DNA from: Papio anubis
Lineage: Eukaryota; Chordata; Mammalia; Primates; Cercopithecidae
Direction: 5' to 3'
DNA: 64,000 nucleotides
Assembly (NCBI RefSeq): GCF_008728515.1
Contig: NC_044978.1
Span: forward strand, 5,723,771 to 5,787,770
This document shows, piece after piece, positions 36,782 through 47,175 of the stretch. How positions within the stretch are numbered: the first letter of the stretch is position 1; every line of letters begins with the position of its first letter. Both the position numbers and the translations under genes were made by a program. Below the pieces are notes generated by a model. The model had not been told where the DNA came from, did no database searches, and worked only from the letters and a program-made list of their open reading frames with translations.

Positions 36782-39047
36782 CGTGGGGAGTTGAATCCAC
36801 TGTCCACTGTGATGCTGCTGCTGTCCATGCTGTCCAGCCGGGCTGAATGGGTGGCTCTCTGGTTGCTGCTGCTGTCGGTTTCTTTTGGGGCGAGAAGGGT
36901 GAGGTTCTTTTCAAATTTCCTCTGCAAGTCCCTTTCCTTCTCCCTCTCGAGGAGCCACTGCATGGTGCCTACGTCCTCTCTATTTTTCTCCTCCTCCGTG
37001 TTCTTGTTTGCCCCTTCCTCAGAGTCATCATCATCAGAGACGTTGTAATAGTCAAAAGAGGTTTCCTGGTTCCCTCCCGACTCCTGCTGACGTTGGGAAG
37101 CAGGCGTGGCTTGTGCCGCCGAGGTCCCCAAGGATGGTTCCAGTTTCTCACATCGGCCTGGCAATGTGTCAGCAGGTGTCTTCGGGTGAGATTTGAGGAG
37201 GGACAGGCTGGATTTGTGATAGCTGTTTACAGACAAGGTGCTGTGAAGAGGTTTGAACAGGGTGTCTTTGCTAAATATCTCTTTCCTCTTGTCCAAGCTG
37301 CTGGGCTCGGCACCATGGTGCTGGACGAGGCGTCCGTTGGCGATCCCTTCAGCCACTCCTCCCGAAGCAGCTGGGCCCCCACCCGGCCCTTTTGGTGACT
37401 CCTCCTTGTGTCCTACAGGCTCCCTGGAGGAGTGGGGGACCTGCCTATCAGATGGGGAGAGCTTTTTCACCCCCTCTGCCAAAGTCAGAGTGTCATGGTC
37501 CTCCTTGTTCTTTCCCAGAGGTGATGGTGCCGTGAGCACTGTCTCACTAGAGGTGTTGCACTGGAAATAGTCATCTGTGGCTGTTTTTGTTGGACAAGAG
37601 TTGAGTTCGCCATAGGACGGCAAACTCTCAGGTGGTTTGCCTGGCTCCAAAAGGCTACAAGCGCTGGAGGGTTCCTTGCTGCCACTGACTATCTCTGGAA
37701 TACACACCTCTTTATAGCTTGTGGATGCAATGTGAGCCCTTTGGTGACCAACAGTCTGTGCAGGCCTCAAAGTACTGTCGTCAATGTAGGATTGGCTGGG
37801 GGTCTGGTCGTCTTGGCTGCAGCCTTCAGCCAGGTCTTCCGGCGTCCCTAGAGAAGAAGCACCCAGAGGGCCTTTGGAGTTATCCATCGACCTGGATCTC
37901 TCCTTGGCTTTGTTGGATCTCTCATTCCTGGACCTCCGGTCCTGGGTATGGCTGTGGCTTCGGTGCACTTTTGAGTGGGAGCTTCCCCTAGAAGGTTCAG
38001 GAAAAGGCATCTCAGTTCTCCTTTTGGCCAATTCACCGGACACATCCCATTCTGGTGTCATGGGGAAGTGGGACTCGAGCACGTTGCTGTTGCTGTGCAT
38101 GATGAAGTTATCTCCTTTGTGTTCAATGATGAAGCAGCCCTCCCTGGGCACCCTGGAAAGAGGATCACAGAAGTCATACTCTCTTTCACCTGGGATATCC
38201 AGATGGGAACCGTCGGAGGGGTCTCCTTTAGACACTCGTGTCTTGCTGTGAGACCGAGACTTTCCATGGGACTTCCGATGAGTCCTACTCTTTTTACTCC
38301 GTCCGCTGTGATGGGCAGAGGACCCGGCTTTACTCCTCTGGGCCTTTTCTTCTTCCAGTTTCTTCATGAGGGCGGTGTGCCGCATGACATTTTCCACGGT
38401 CAGGTCTGGGTTAATGCGCCTAATGATTTCCATCTCCACTTCCCGGGGGATCGTAGCTGGCGTGTCCTCGTCTCGCAGGGGCCACTCTTCAGGAGGAAAC
38501 TGGGCAGAAAAATTGGCCAGCTGTTTGGTCTTGTCTTTTTTAAAACTTAGCCGGAATAACTTTAGCCCGAATTTTTTTGACTGCTTTTCACTGTCTTTAG
38601 GTTTTGAGAGAGTTTCTGTCTTGTAGGAAAAATTTACAGTACTTTTGCTCTTTTCAGTGGGTGGCACCTGGCACAGAGAAGGGGGGCAGTAAGGGTCTTT
38701 GCAGTCCTTGGCAGACTTCCTCTGCAGGGTGGGTGCATGCGTGCTGTGCACGTCTTCTCTGCAGCAGTGGCAAGAGTCGCAGTGGTTTCGGGGCAATGTC
38801 CTTTCCCTGACACAGCCTGAGGCAGAGGGCGTGATGGTCCCGGGTTGCGGAGAGGTGCACTGAGACCGGTCAGGTATCCTCTCGTCCAAATGGTACCATT
38901 TACTGTTAGTTCTTATGAGGGAAGGAGTTATGAAATAGGTCTGCGGGGTCACGATGAAGTAGCCATCTGGAGTTGGGTAGATTTTCCTCTCCCGTACCAG
39001 CGTGTTCAGCGTGTGCCGCAGAATTTCTTGGCTTGGGGTTGGAACAC
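36782..39047 (-). CDS. STOX2: STOX2 coding exon 3 (rest of winged helix plus long regulatory tail)
   Basis: Main coding exon, 2266 bp, entering in phase 1 and leaving in phase 2. It covers about residues 107-862 with no frameshift or stop. The acceptor is a T/G tract ending in TCAG; the donor is GTAGGG. Visible parts in order: the remainder of the storkhead winged helix (about 108-150, with RERKIYPTPDGYFIVTPQTY); a Cys/His cluster HCDSCHCCREDVH (195-207); a basic region ending LKLFRLSFKKDKTK (about 268-281); helix-like EEWPLRDEDTPATIPREVEM and VENVMRHTALMKKLEEEK; two Ser/Arg/His/Lys-rich stretches (about 358-377 and 462-493); an acidic patch DDDDSEE (778-784); a highly charged helix (about 801-821); and a Ser-rich end SGFNSPR. 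The basic stretches are plausible nuclear-localisation signals (inference). STOX2 is the paralogue of STOX1, linked to placental and decidual biology (established knowledge). Intron retention would end the protein immediately, because TAG overlaps the donor. Confidence 0.98.
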
Positions 39048-39052
39048 CTGAC

Positions 39053-39085
39053 ACAAAACAAAACAAAACAAAACAACAACAAAAA
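39053..39085 (-). repeat. GTTTT pentamer array forming the exon 3 polypyrimidine tract
   Basis: On the minus strand a run of four GTTTT units, preceded by GTT triplets and a T tract, ends at GTGTCAG, the acceptor of STOX2 exon 3. The tract is T/G rather than T/C rich. It is a simple repeat sitting exactly where U2AF would bind. Confidence 0.85.
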
Positions 39086-39907
39086 AATCCACTTGTGAGA
39101 ATCAAGACAGAACATGTTGATTCCTGATTTCCAGGATTCTATTCATTCTGCCAAGATGCCAAGTACCATGACATGGCTAGGATGCACTATTCAGACAAAG
39201 GTGTTCATTAAGTTCAGTGCAAATCCTCGCCTTCTTGGATAACTCCTAAATTACTACCCACAGAATGAGCAGATATAAAAGCTGTGAAGACAGAGATGGA
39301 AGTTAGGTGGAGACAGATTGCTACTGTTGTTACCTGTTGTTTGAAAGACAGAATATTTTAAATGAGAGAAAAATGAAAAATGTTTTCCATAATATGATAT
39401 AAAAGCAACTAGAGAAGCAGAGTGAAAGTATCTACCTTGATATTAAAAAACACATCTAACATATATGGAGGCTACCACAGAGGAGTTACTGTATGTGCTC
39501 ATTGTTAAAGATTTGACTTAATAAACTTAGTTTTGTGAATTATATAAAAGGGCAGCTAGACTTGACTACTGTTTATGATGTACCCTCTAATTTTGGAGTC
39601 ATCGCCTTCCATTTGGAAGTTGACTGCAGCACGGGTAAAATTCATGTAAGAATGTTCTCCTTTTTGGCGTCAGTCAGTAAGATGAAGGTGGTTTTTCTAA
39701 TTTCTAACCAAAGCGCCCTAATAAATACACAGTGAAGGCTTTGACACTCTATATCTGTTTGTCCAAAATTGCCATATTGGCTAGAATAGAAACACCAGAT
39801 AAAATGACGAAAGCTTCTTTGTATGACTGATCATTGTTTTCAAAGGGTTTTTGTGCATGTTTATGCCTCGTCTACCTTAAGAGACAGAATTAAGAGTATA
39901 AATTCTA

Positions 39908-40217
39908 TTTTTTTTTTTTTTTTTTTTTTTGAGACGGAGTCTCGCTCTGTCGCCCGGGCTGGAGTGCAGTGGCCGGATCTCAGCTCACTGCAGACTCCAC
40001 CTCCCGGGTTTACGCCATTCTCCTGCCTCAGCCTCCCGAGTAGCTGGGACTCCAGGCGCCCGCCACCTCGCTCGGCTAGTTTTTTGTATTTTTTTTTTTT
40101 AGTGGAGACGGGGTTTCACCGTGTTAGCCAGGATGGTCTCGATCTCTGACCTCGTGATCCGCCCGTCTCGGCCTCCCAAAGTGCTGGGATTACAGGCTTG
40201 AGCCACCGCGCCCGGCC
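39908..40217 (-). mobile_element. AluYR-type element
   Basis: Young reverse-oriented Alu in STOX2 intron 2 with GGCCGGATCTCAGCTCAC, GCCCGTCTCGGCCTCCC and CAGGCTTGAGCCACCGCG. The exact duplication AAGAGTATAAATTCT is at 39892-39906 and 40218-40232. Confidence 0.95.
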
Positions 40218-40514
40218 AAGAGTATAAATTCTTAAGAGAGTTTAACTTCTCCAGGCTCCAGCCCACTTACTTCATTTCTTGGGTATTCTTCCTTTCTCAG
40301 TGCCAGGCACATAAAGGGTGATAATACTTAGAAGATTGATCTGAAATCGGTCAGGTTGAATCATATGAAACTGCCAATATGTAACCATCTGACTCACAAA
40401 AGTAGCAGCTTCATGTGGTTCAGCCTAACACGAATAAGGCAGTGGAAGGTGGAGACCAAAAGGCTGGGCCAGGCTGCTGGACTGAAACCCTTGCCCTGTC
40501 ATTGCTGGCTGGCG

Positions 40515-40905
40515 TCGCTGGTTGAATTATGCACTCCCCATCCCAATTTGTATGTTGAAATCCTAACCCCTAATACCCTTTTAAATATGACTTTATTTGG
40601 AGAAAGGGTCTTTAGAGTCAAGTTAAAATAAGGTCATTAGAGCGGTCTCTCATCTAATACGACTGATGTCCTTCTTCTGAAAAGGGGAAAGCTGGAGACA
40701 GAAAGGCACAGAGGGAAGACACTGAGGAGACACAGAGAAGGTGGCCATCCATAAGCGGAGGACAGGGGGCTCACAGCTCTCAGAAGGACAACCACGCCTG
40801 CTGAGGTCGTGATTCTGGACTTCTGGCCTCCAGAACTGTAGAACAATAAACGCTGGTTGTTTGAGCCACCTGCACTTTGTGACAGCAGTCCCAGCAAATG
40901 AAGAC
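40515..40905 (+). mobile_element. LTR-like interspersed repeat (probably MaLR type)
   Basis: Resembles a common mammalian LTR-like repeat: GGTTGAATTATGCACTCCCC, TATGTTGAAATCCTAACCCC, TGACTTTATTTGGAGAAAGG, GGCCTCCAGAACTGTAGAAC, AATAAACGCTGGTTGTTTGA, ending CAGTCCCAGCAAATGAAGAC. Solo copy with no internal retroviral sequence; exact family not fixed. Confidence 0.65.
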
Positions 40906-40909
40906 AGCT

Positions 40910-41062
40910 GGCACCACCTCAGGCAGCTCGGCCTCTCTGAGCCTTCATTTACTGTCATCACAAGGTGGATAGCAATAGTACCTGTAGCCACTGGGCGGAG
41001 GTGAAAGGAGTTTAGTGTGTGTGGAGCAGGGCACAGCACACAGAGAGTGCTCAATAAATATC
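40910..41062 (+). mobile_element. MIR fragment
   Basis: MIR 3' part: CTCTGAGCCTTCATTTACTG and the end GAGAGTGCTCAATAAATATC, in STOX2 intron 2. Confidence 0.6.
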
Positions 41063-41503
41063 AGCTGGGAGTTAGTCTCCACTTCGGGTCGGGACGCACG
41101 GAAAACCAGATTGCCTTCAAACAACGATGTGCACCAACCTAGAATACCTGGGTGAGCTGAGCTGCTTCAACTCCCCAAGTCCTTCCAAAGTAGGAAATCA
41201 AGGTATTAGAAATGGCCTGGAATTCTCAAGGGGAGAAAATCCATGAATGCGAGGTAACATACACACCCATTTGCGTGACCATCTGCAGAAGGCATCCTTA
41301 GTGACCAAGGCAAAAAAGGTAGCATTGTTCATAGATAATGTATTAATATCATTATTTAATTTTTGAGTCACATGGTTTCCTTTTAGTCTAATACTTTACT
41401 TCTGGTAAGCTAACATTAGTTTTTATACAAATGATTTTAAGACCAATAATAACAAAATTTGTTTTTGAATTTTATAATGCTTTCTGTGCAAAATAGAAAT
41501 GAA

Positions 41504-41785
41504 TTTTTTTCTTTTTTCTTTTTTTTCTTTGAGACAGGGTCTCACCCTAGCACAGGCTGGAGTGTAGTGACAAGATCTCAGCTCACTGCAGCCTGCAGCC
41601 TCAACTTCCCAGGCTCAGGTGATCCTCCCACCTCAGCCTCTCGAGTAGCTAGGATGACAGACACACACCAAAATACCCAAGTAATTTTTATATTTTTTGT
41701 AGAGATGGGGTTTCTCCATGTTGCCCAGGCTGGTCTCGAACTCCTGGGCTCAAGCAATCTTACCGCCTCTGCCTCCCAAAGTGCC
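41504..41785 (-). mobile_element. AluJ element, 5' truncated
   Basis: Diverged reverse-oriented Alu. It ends inside GCCTCCCAAAGTGC, so the first roughly 30 bases of the element are missing. Confidence 0.88.
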
Positions 41786-42787
41786 TTCCACTGAATAACT
41801 TCAGGGGACACCACTGACACAGTATATACCTTCTGAGATGAGGGCACACCTCTGCACCGCAGTCTCACGAATGATGCCCACTGTCATTGTTTGGCACAGT
41901 AATCAAGATAGCAAGCCCATGTTTAAAACTGACCACATCTTAAATGGTAGCATACTTTCAGTCAACAATATGACAAACTTCCTCAAAAACTCATAAGGTT
42001 CATTTATAAGTATTCATGACTGACCAGTTTACCATGGCTCCTAATAAGGGAAAGCTGAGGTATGTGTGATAAAAATAGCTATTACTATAAAGCAAAGGTT
42101 TAATTTTATTATAGAATTTGCTGACTGTAGGTCTTCCAAATGATGATCTTGGGAAACTCTTAAAGCTATTAATATACAGAATCATGACTACAATGCAATC
42201 ATCTTTACTTACAATTAAAAACAAGTTCTCTGGTGGTTCTCAAATGAAAGAATAAAAAGAAAAATAGAGAAAAAAATAGAGAAACAATTTTCTATTTCCA
42301 TAGAGTATTTGTGCTTAAATTTTCTTATGTCTTGGGTTTCCAGGTATATCAATCAAATAATGTTTAATTTGATAATGCACACTAGAAACATTCTTTGCCC
42401 CTGTCCAATCCATTTTCCATGCTATGACCTGAGAGTTTTCAGACTTAACTGAAAGTTGCTTATGTTTATGATTATCGTTTTATTATTAAGCCCTAGTATA
42501 CTGACTGATCATCTATGAAATTCGGGGTTCTACCAGAAATCTATAGGGTTGACCTGAGAAAGTGATGGTTGTGATGGATATTTAACATTTGCATACTCCA
42601 CTACTTCCAAATTCGACTCTGAAAGTTTATCATGAATTCAGATGTTGAGGGCTTAAAGAATAAAAATACACTTTACATCCTAACAGGCCTGAACCTGACC
42701 TCTTCCACACCTTTACATTTTTCAAAGCAAAAATAACTATTTAAAAACACTGCATGACGCTGTGATCTACTTGGACCTACGTATTGC

Positions 42788-43089
42788 TTTTTTTTTTTTT
42801 TTTTTTTTGAGATAACATTTCACTCTGTCACCCGAGCTAGAGAGAAGTGGCACAATCTCGGCTCGCTGCAACCTCTGCCTCTCAGGTTCAAGTGATTATT
42901 GTACCTCAGCCACCCGAGTAGCTGGGATTACAGGCACGTGCCACCACGCCCGGCTAATTTTTGTATTTTCAGTAGAGATGGGTTTCGCCATGTTGGCCAG
43001 GTTGGTCTGGAACTCCTGGCCTCAAGTGATCTGCCCACCTCAGCCTCCCAAAGTGCTGGGATTACAGGTGTGAGCCACCACAATCAGCC
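42788..43089 (-). mobile_element. AluS element
   Basis: Full-length reverse-oriented Alu with scattered mutations, in STOX2 intron 2. Confidence 0.92.
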
Positions 43090-43987
43090 TCTGTGTAATG
43101 CTTTAGTCCTGTAAATCTGACAAACTGTCAGAACAGACAGCACGTGGACCTGTTCTGTATGATAAGCACTTTTAAGTGAAACCCTTTAATAAGCCTTGTT
43201 AGATTATTCTTGTTTGTGTAGAACGCTGGCTGAAGAAGAATTCGAGAAGAGCTGACACATATAAGGAGAGGAATGGGAGACAGAACACAGTGAATGTAAT
43301 ATTAATATTCTCCAGCAATCTCTGAAGTCAAGTTCAGCTCCATACCTAGCCTTATAGGTCTATCTCTATGTCCCTGAAGACCAGCCTTCCTCCCAGAAAG
43401 ATTCAGTTGTAACAGCTTAACAGGTACCAGACCAATTTAAATGATCATTCTGGATGAATGGATGCGTAGTTATTTAGAAATATGAGAAGCAAGTATTATT
43501 CTTTAGAAACCTTTTAAAAATATTCTTGATTCTGTAATGGAAACTGATAGATAAAAGTTGTTGAGTTGGTTTTCAAGAATTCAGCCAACTTTTTTTCACT
43601 TTTATAGAAAAGTGATAAAAAGGTTTAAGTTTTGATGTATCAGAAATTTTTACTAGAAGACTTTTCACTAAACTTTCTTTAGACTATGGATACCCAAAAC
43701 AAGAAAAGAAGCCAAATTCTAGACTATACTTTTGATTCATAAAATATACATTAAATATGAGATTCAAATATTTTAATAATACTTTGGCTCAAAAACTTTA
43801 TTTTTCAGTAGTAAGATATAAAAGAACTACTTTATTCTTGTCTTTAAAAAACAAAAAATATAAATACGATCTTTAAATCCCTCCAGAGTTTTAGCACTGT
43901 CATGAAAATATGATTTTCAAGTAGAATTTAAAGGGTTGGGTTTTCTAAAATATTTTCTTCTGCTATAGCTTAAGTGATAGCAAAAGA

Positions 43988-44075
43988 CAGACCAAAAAAA
44001 AAAAAAAAAAAGCAAAGGAAGGAAAGGAAAGGAGAAAGGGAGCTAAGAAGAAAGGAAACAAGGCAGGCAGGCAGG
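43988..44075. repeat. A tract and purine-rich low-complexity sequence
   Basis: A18 followed by GGAAA-type units and GGCA units (about 44063-44074) in intron 2. Confidence 0.85.
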
Positions 44076-44164
44076 AAACAAACTTTGATATTTTATGAAA
44101 TACAGTTTAAAATCTGGAGCTATTGTTGAACATAACTTTAAATAGTTACCACCATGCCCTAGCC

Positions 44165-44378
44165 CAGGGGTCAGCATACTTTTTCTGTAAAGAACCACGT
44201 AGAAAATATGTTAGGCTTTTAGCCATACAACCTCCATTGCCACTACTCAACTCTGCCACTATTGCATAAGGAGCCAAAGATCATTCATGAGCAAATGGGC
44301 ACGGCTGTGTTCCAATAAAACTTTATTTACAAAAACAGGTGGTGGGCCACACTAGGCCTGCAGGTTAGCAAACTCCTG
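44165..44378 (+). mobile_element. hAT-Charlie-type nonautonomous DNA transposon
   Basis: Starts CAGGGGTCAGCATACTTTTT, contains GTGTTCCAATAAAACTTTAT and GTGGGCCACACTAGGCCTG, and ends GTTAGCAAACTCCTG, an imperfect inverted repeat of the start. The flanks CCCTAGCC and TGCTAGAC resemble the CTAG-centred 8-bp duplications typical of hAT elements. Confidence 0.8.
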
Positions 44379-45124
44379 TGCTAGACTCGGGTTTGTATGG
44401 TGTCCCTGCAAACTTCTGAGGCTGACAAATGAGTCATCAGTGTCACACAGAAGAAAAGGCTCCTCTGTCTGTCTGAAAACCAGGGCTTTGGGATTTAAGT
44501 TCCCTTGCCATAAAAGCTAGCAAAACAGTTATTCTTTCAAGTACAAATGACCTATGGATTACTCCACAAAGCATTCCAAGTTAGTGATATTGTTATCAGC
44601 TGCTTGGCAGTGAGGAGCATCTTACTATTACACACTGGCTCTGTGTTCTTTCTATTCTTTATAGCCCAGAAATGGGTGGTATATAAGCAACTTTAGAAAC
44701 GCTGTGTGATTTCTCATGAAGCTAAATAAAAATACAAGGATTTAAAAAGCTGCTGGGTTGTTCAATGTCAGAAGTGGCTACGCACTCACAGGGCAGAAAG
44801 CAGGTCCTTCCTCCAAGACCGTCGTGTTTGCCAACACTATCTGTCCCCACTTAGGTGGCTCTCACCTGGGATTCTGTTTCTCTCACTACTGAAAAGAAAG
44901 GGGTTTGCCTAGGACTTAACAAAAAGAGATAGGCAATCAGATAGTGAAGATGATTCAGAGATACTAAAATGCTAGAAAGCTTAAAATAATTTGTATGTTG
45001 CAAGGGTGGGTTCATGTTAGAGATTTTGAACCATATACATACTATCAAACATAGTAATTAGAATATTGAAAAAGGAGGAAATATCACAAGGAGAGGGAGA
45101 AAACGTTTCTCTGGGACACAAGGA

Positions 45125-45545
45125 AAAGCAGGGAAACCAATGTGGTAGATAAGATCTCTACTCAGCTTAGAACTAGTCCTCCCGTTCTCTTCCCATGTGT
45201 GGAGTGCACTTCCCCACACCTTCACTTTCAGTTTAGCAGGTTTGCTTTGGTCGCTGCAATGTTAATGGGGCTGCCATGAACAAAGCTTGAAGAGCCTTCG
45301 TGCAATGGGCTTGTGCTGTGGTGCCTCTGACATCCCACGAGTGAAAGAGATCTCCATTTGCCCCCTTTTCTAAATAGGATGGGTACAGATGGAGCAAAAC
45401 TACCCTGCTGGACCCCACCTAGATCAGCTGACTCCTGGGGAACCCACAGAGGCATGAGTGAAATCTATGCTTGTTGCCATAGGCCTTTGATGTTCTGTAG
45501 TTGTTTGTTACCCAGAATTTTTGTAGCAAAAGCTAACTGATACAA
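45125..45545 (+). mobile_element. LTR-like interspersed repeat (MLT type?)
   Basis: Resembles an old LTR-type repeat: CCCATGTGTGGAGTGCACTT, GGCATGAGTGAAATCTATGC, TGTAGTTGTTTGTTACCCAG, and end AAAGCTAACTGATACAA. Solo, diverged; family uncertain. Confidence 0.5.
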
Positions 45546-46472
45546 TTAACAACTTCTATTTACTAAGATCTCTTCTAAGTTGAATGAAAAATATATCAAA
45601 CGTTCCCTTTTAATATAATCTCTATTTCAATCTAGAAACAGGCTGAGTCCACACCAAGTTGGTAAACTGGTAGCCTGATAATGTATTTCATTTGACTTGC
45701 ACATTGCTGGCACACAAATGTTAAAACATATACACACATACAATTGTCAATATTTAAGAAATGTAGAGATTTCCCATAAGACCAAATATCCAGATTCTCT
45801 TGAAACATAAGACTGGCAGCTCTGGCAGGATGTCCATTGGGGGTGGGGTGACAATACACTGGCTCTCTTGAGAGACGGTCCTGCATTCTGCAGCTTGTCA
45901 CCCTTCCTAACGCCCTCCAGCACGAAAGCATCAAATGCTACTCGCACAAAGGCTGGGCTGTTGCCTCCTTTTTATAATATTTAAGAAAAAAGTAAATATT
46001 TTATTTTTTAAAAATGAAATCCTAATTTATCAAATATTCTTTTCTTAAAACTCATCAAGCCATGACACAAATAGGTAAGATATGTTAATTTTTGACATGA
46101 CCCTTTCTGCAGTTTAACTCCCCAGGACTAAAGTTTTCAGTTGTTGAACCCTCACATTCATGTATTTAAAGATTAGATTGCAAAGAATGACTGGAGTCCG
46201 GGTCATTTTTGCCAGATCCTTCATGAATTCTGAATTAATTTCTTCCTCTCGGTGCCAATTTGAAAAGTATTGCAGCTGAAGCAGTTAAGTTATTTTTTGA
46301 TGTCATGCAGGTGCCTGAATTTTTAATTACAGAAGGAAGGAAAGCTTCTGGTCAGTTTTGGGGAAGAGTTTTTTCCTATTATCTTTAAACATGGGAAGAA
46401 CAGTCCATGTGAAGTCCTAGAGTGACCAGAGCACACCGCCACCTGGAAAACGCTCTGTTCCCGCCTCGTTAC

Positions 46473-46625
46473 CTGGGAAACACGTGGTCAGGTGTTCCAT
46501 CAGTGCTTCTTGGGTGACAGGTTTTCTTGCCGAGTTCATCGCTGAGATGGCCAAGCAGAGGATTTCCCCGAGTGGAATAAACTGAGACTGACTGATGGGA
46601 GACATACTGATTGGTGATACATCAC
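46473..46625 (-). CDS. STOX2: STOX2 coding exon 2 (N-terminal half of the storkhead winged-helix domain)
   Basis: Second coding exon of storkhead-box protein 2, a putative nuclear DNA-binding protein. On the minus strand the acceptor is a pyrimidine-rich tract ending in CAG at 46626, and the donor is GTAACG starting at 46472. The 153-bp exon enters and leaves in phase 1. It encodes about residues 56-106 in the 926-residue numbering, including GDVSPISMSPISQSQF, then IPLGEILCLAISAMNSARK and PVTQEALMEHLTTCFP. The second part forms the first helices of the winged-helix fold. I identify it from recall of the human protein. The reading frame stays open upstream of the acceptor, but that sequence (from 46686) does not resemble STOX2 and is intronic. 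Met63 lies in this exon with an A at position -3, so it could serve as a start if transcription began inside intron 1. Confidence 0.96.
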
Positions 46626-47019
46626 CTGCGGAAAGACAGTTTTCAAGTGAGCGGTTCATTAAAAGAGCCGGTTGTCTGTCAGACACACACCTTCACCCGT
46701 CCACACCCCTCCCACCTTCACGCGCCCACCCAGCCCTGGTCTGATGAACACAGTCAGCTCCGAACACAGAACTGCTTGCCAATTCCACTCTGAACACAGA
46801 AGCCACAGCCAATCCCACTCAGGTGGAGACTTCCACACGCAGTGGAAGCTCCTACTGCCTCAACAAATAAAACCGCCCTTTAACATCTGAGATCTCATTT
46901 AAATAGTCCTAGTACTGAAAGTCTTGCCACAACAGGCTTTCATTTCCGTTTTTATTAACTTGGAGCTGATTTATTTAATAACTGCCAGTCATATCCCGAC
47001 AAATTGCATTTGTGTAACT

Positions 47020-47175
47020 TGATGATTCATTCATTCAAACACTGAACGCCTTTACGCATCTGCTGGGGGCACAGGAGCTGCAGAGAGTGAGTGCGCGCCT
47101 CTCCCCAAACACCTCTGCCCTCAGTTTCTATTTAAGTGGAGCAGACAGACAAGTAGATCAAAGTTCCCAATGTTG
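47020..47175 (-). mobile_element. LINE2 3' end fragment
   Basis: Reverse-oriented L2 terminus beginning GATTCATTCATTCAAACACT with degraded CATCTGCTGGGGGCACAGGA after it. Confidence 0.5.

Larger units (their letters stand above)
39048..46472 (-). other. STOX2: STOX2 intron 2 (splits the winged-helix domain)
   Basis: Intron from donor GTAACG (46472) to acceptor TCAG (39048), 7.4 kb, interrupting the glycine codon 107 in phase 1. It contains an AluYR-type, an AluJ-type and an AluS-type copy, two LTR-like repeats, a MIR, a Charlie-type DNA transposon and purine-rich low-complexity DNA at 43990-44075. The 3' end of the intron is a GTTTT pentamer array. No other coding exon is visible. Confidence 0.9.

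Noticed and set aside
36847..37398. 183-codon and other long plus-strand frames opposite STOX2 exon 3
   Set aside because: Shadow frames of the STOX2 coding sequence on the opposite strand.
38906..39115. STOX2 start at the ATG near 39105
   Set aside because: The in-frame ATG upstream of exon 3 lies in intron 2, before a clean acceptor; it would remove half the winged helix.
46417..46686. ORF beginning MSDRQPALLMNRSLENC taken as an alternative STOX2 N terminus
   Set aside because: The part before GDVSPIS is upstream of a good acceptor (TTTCCGCAG) and does not match STOX2; most simply it is intron read-through.
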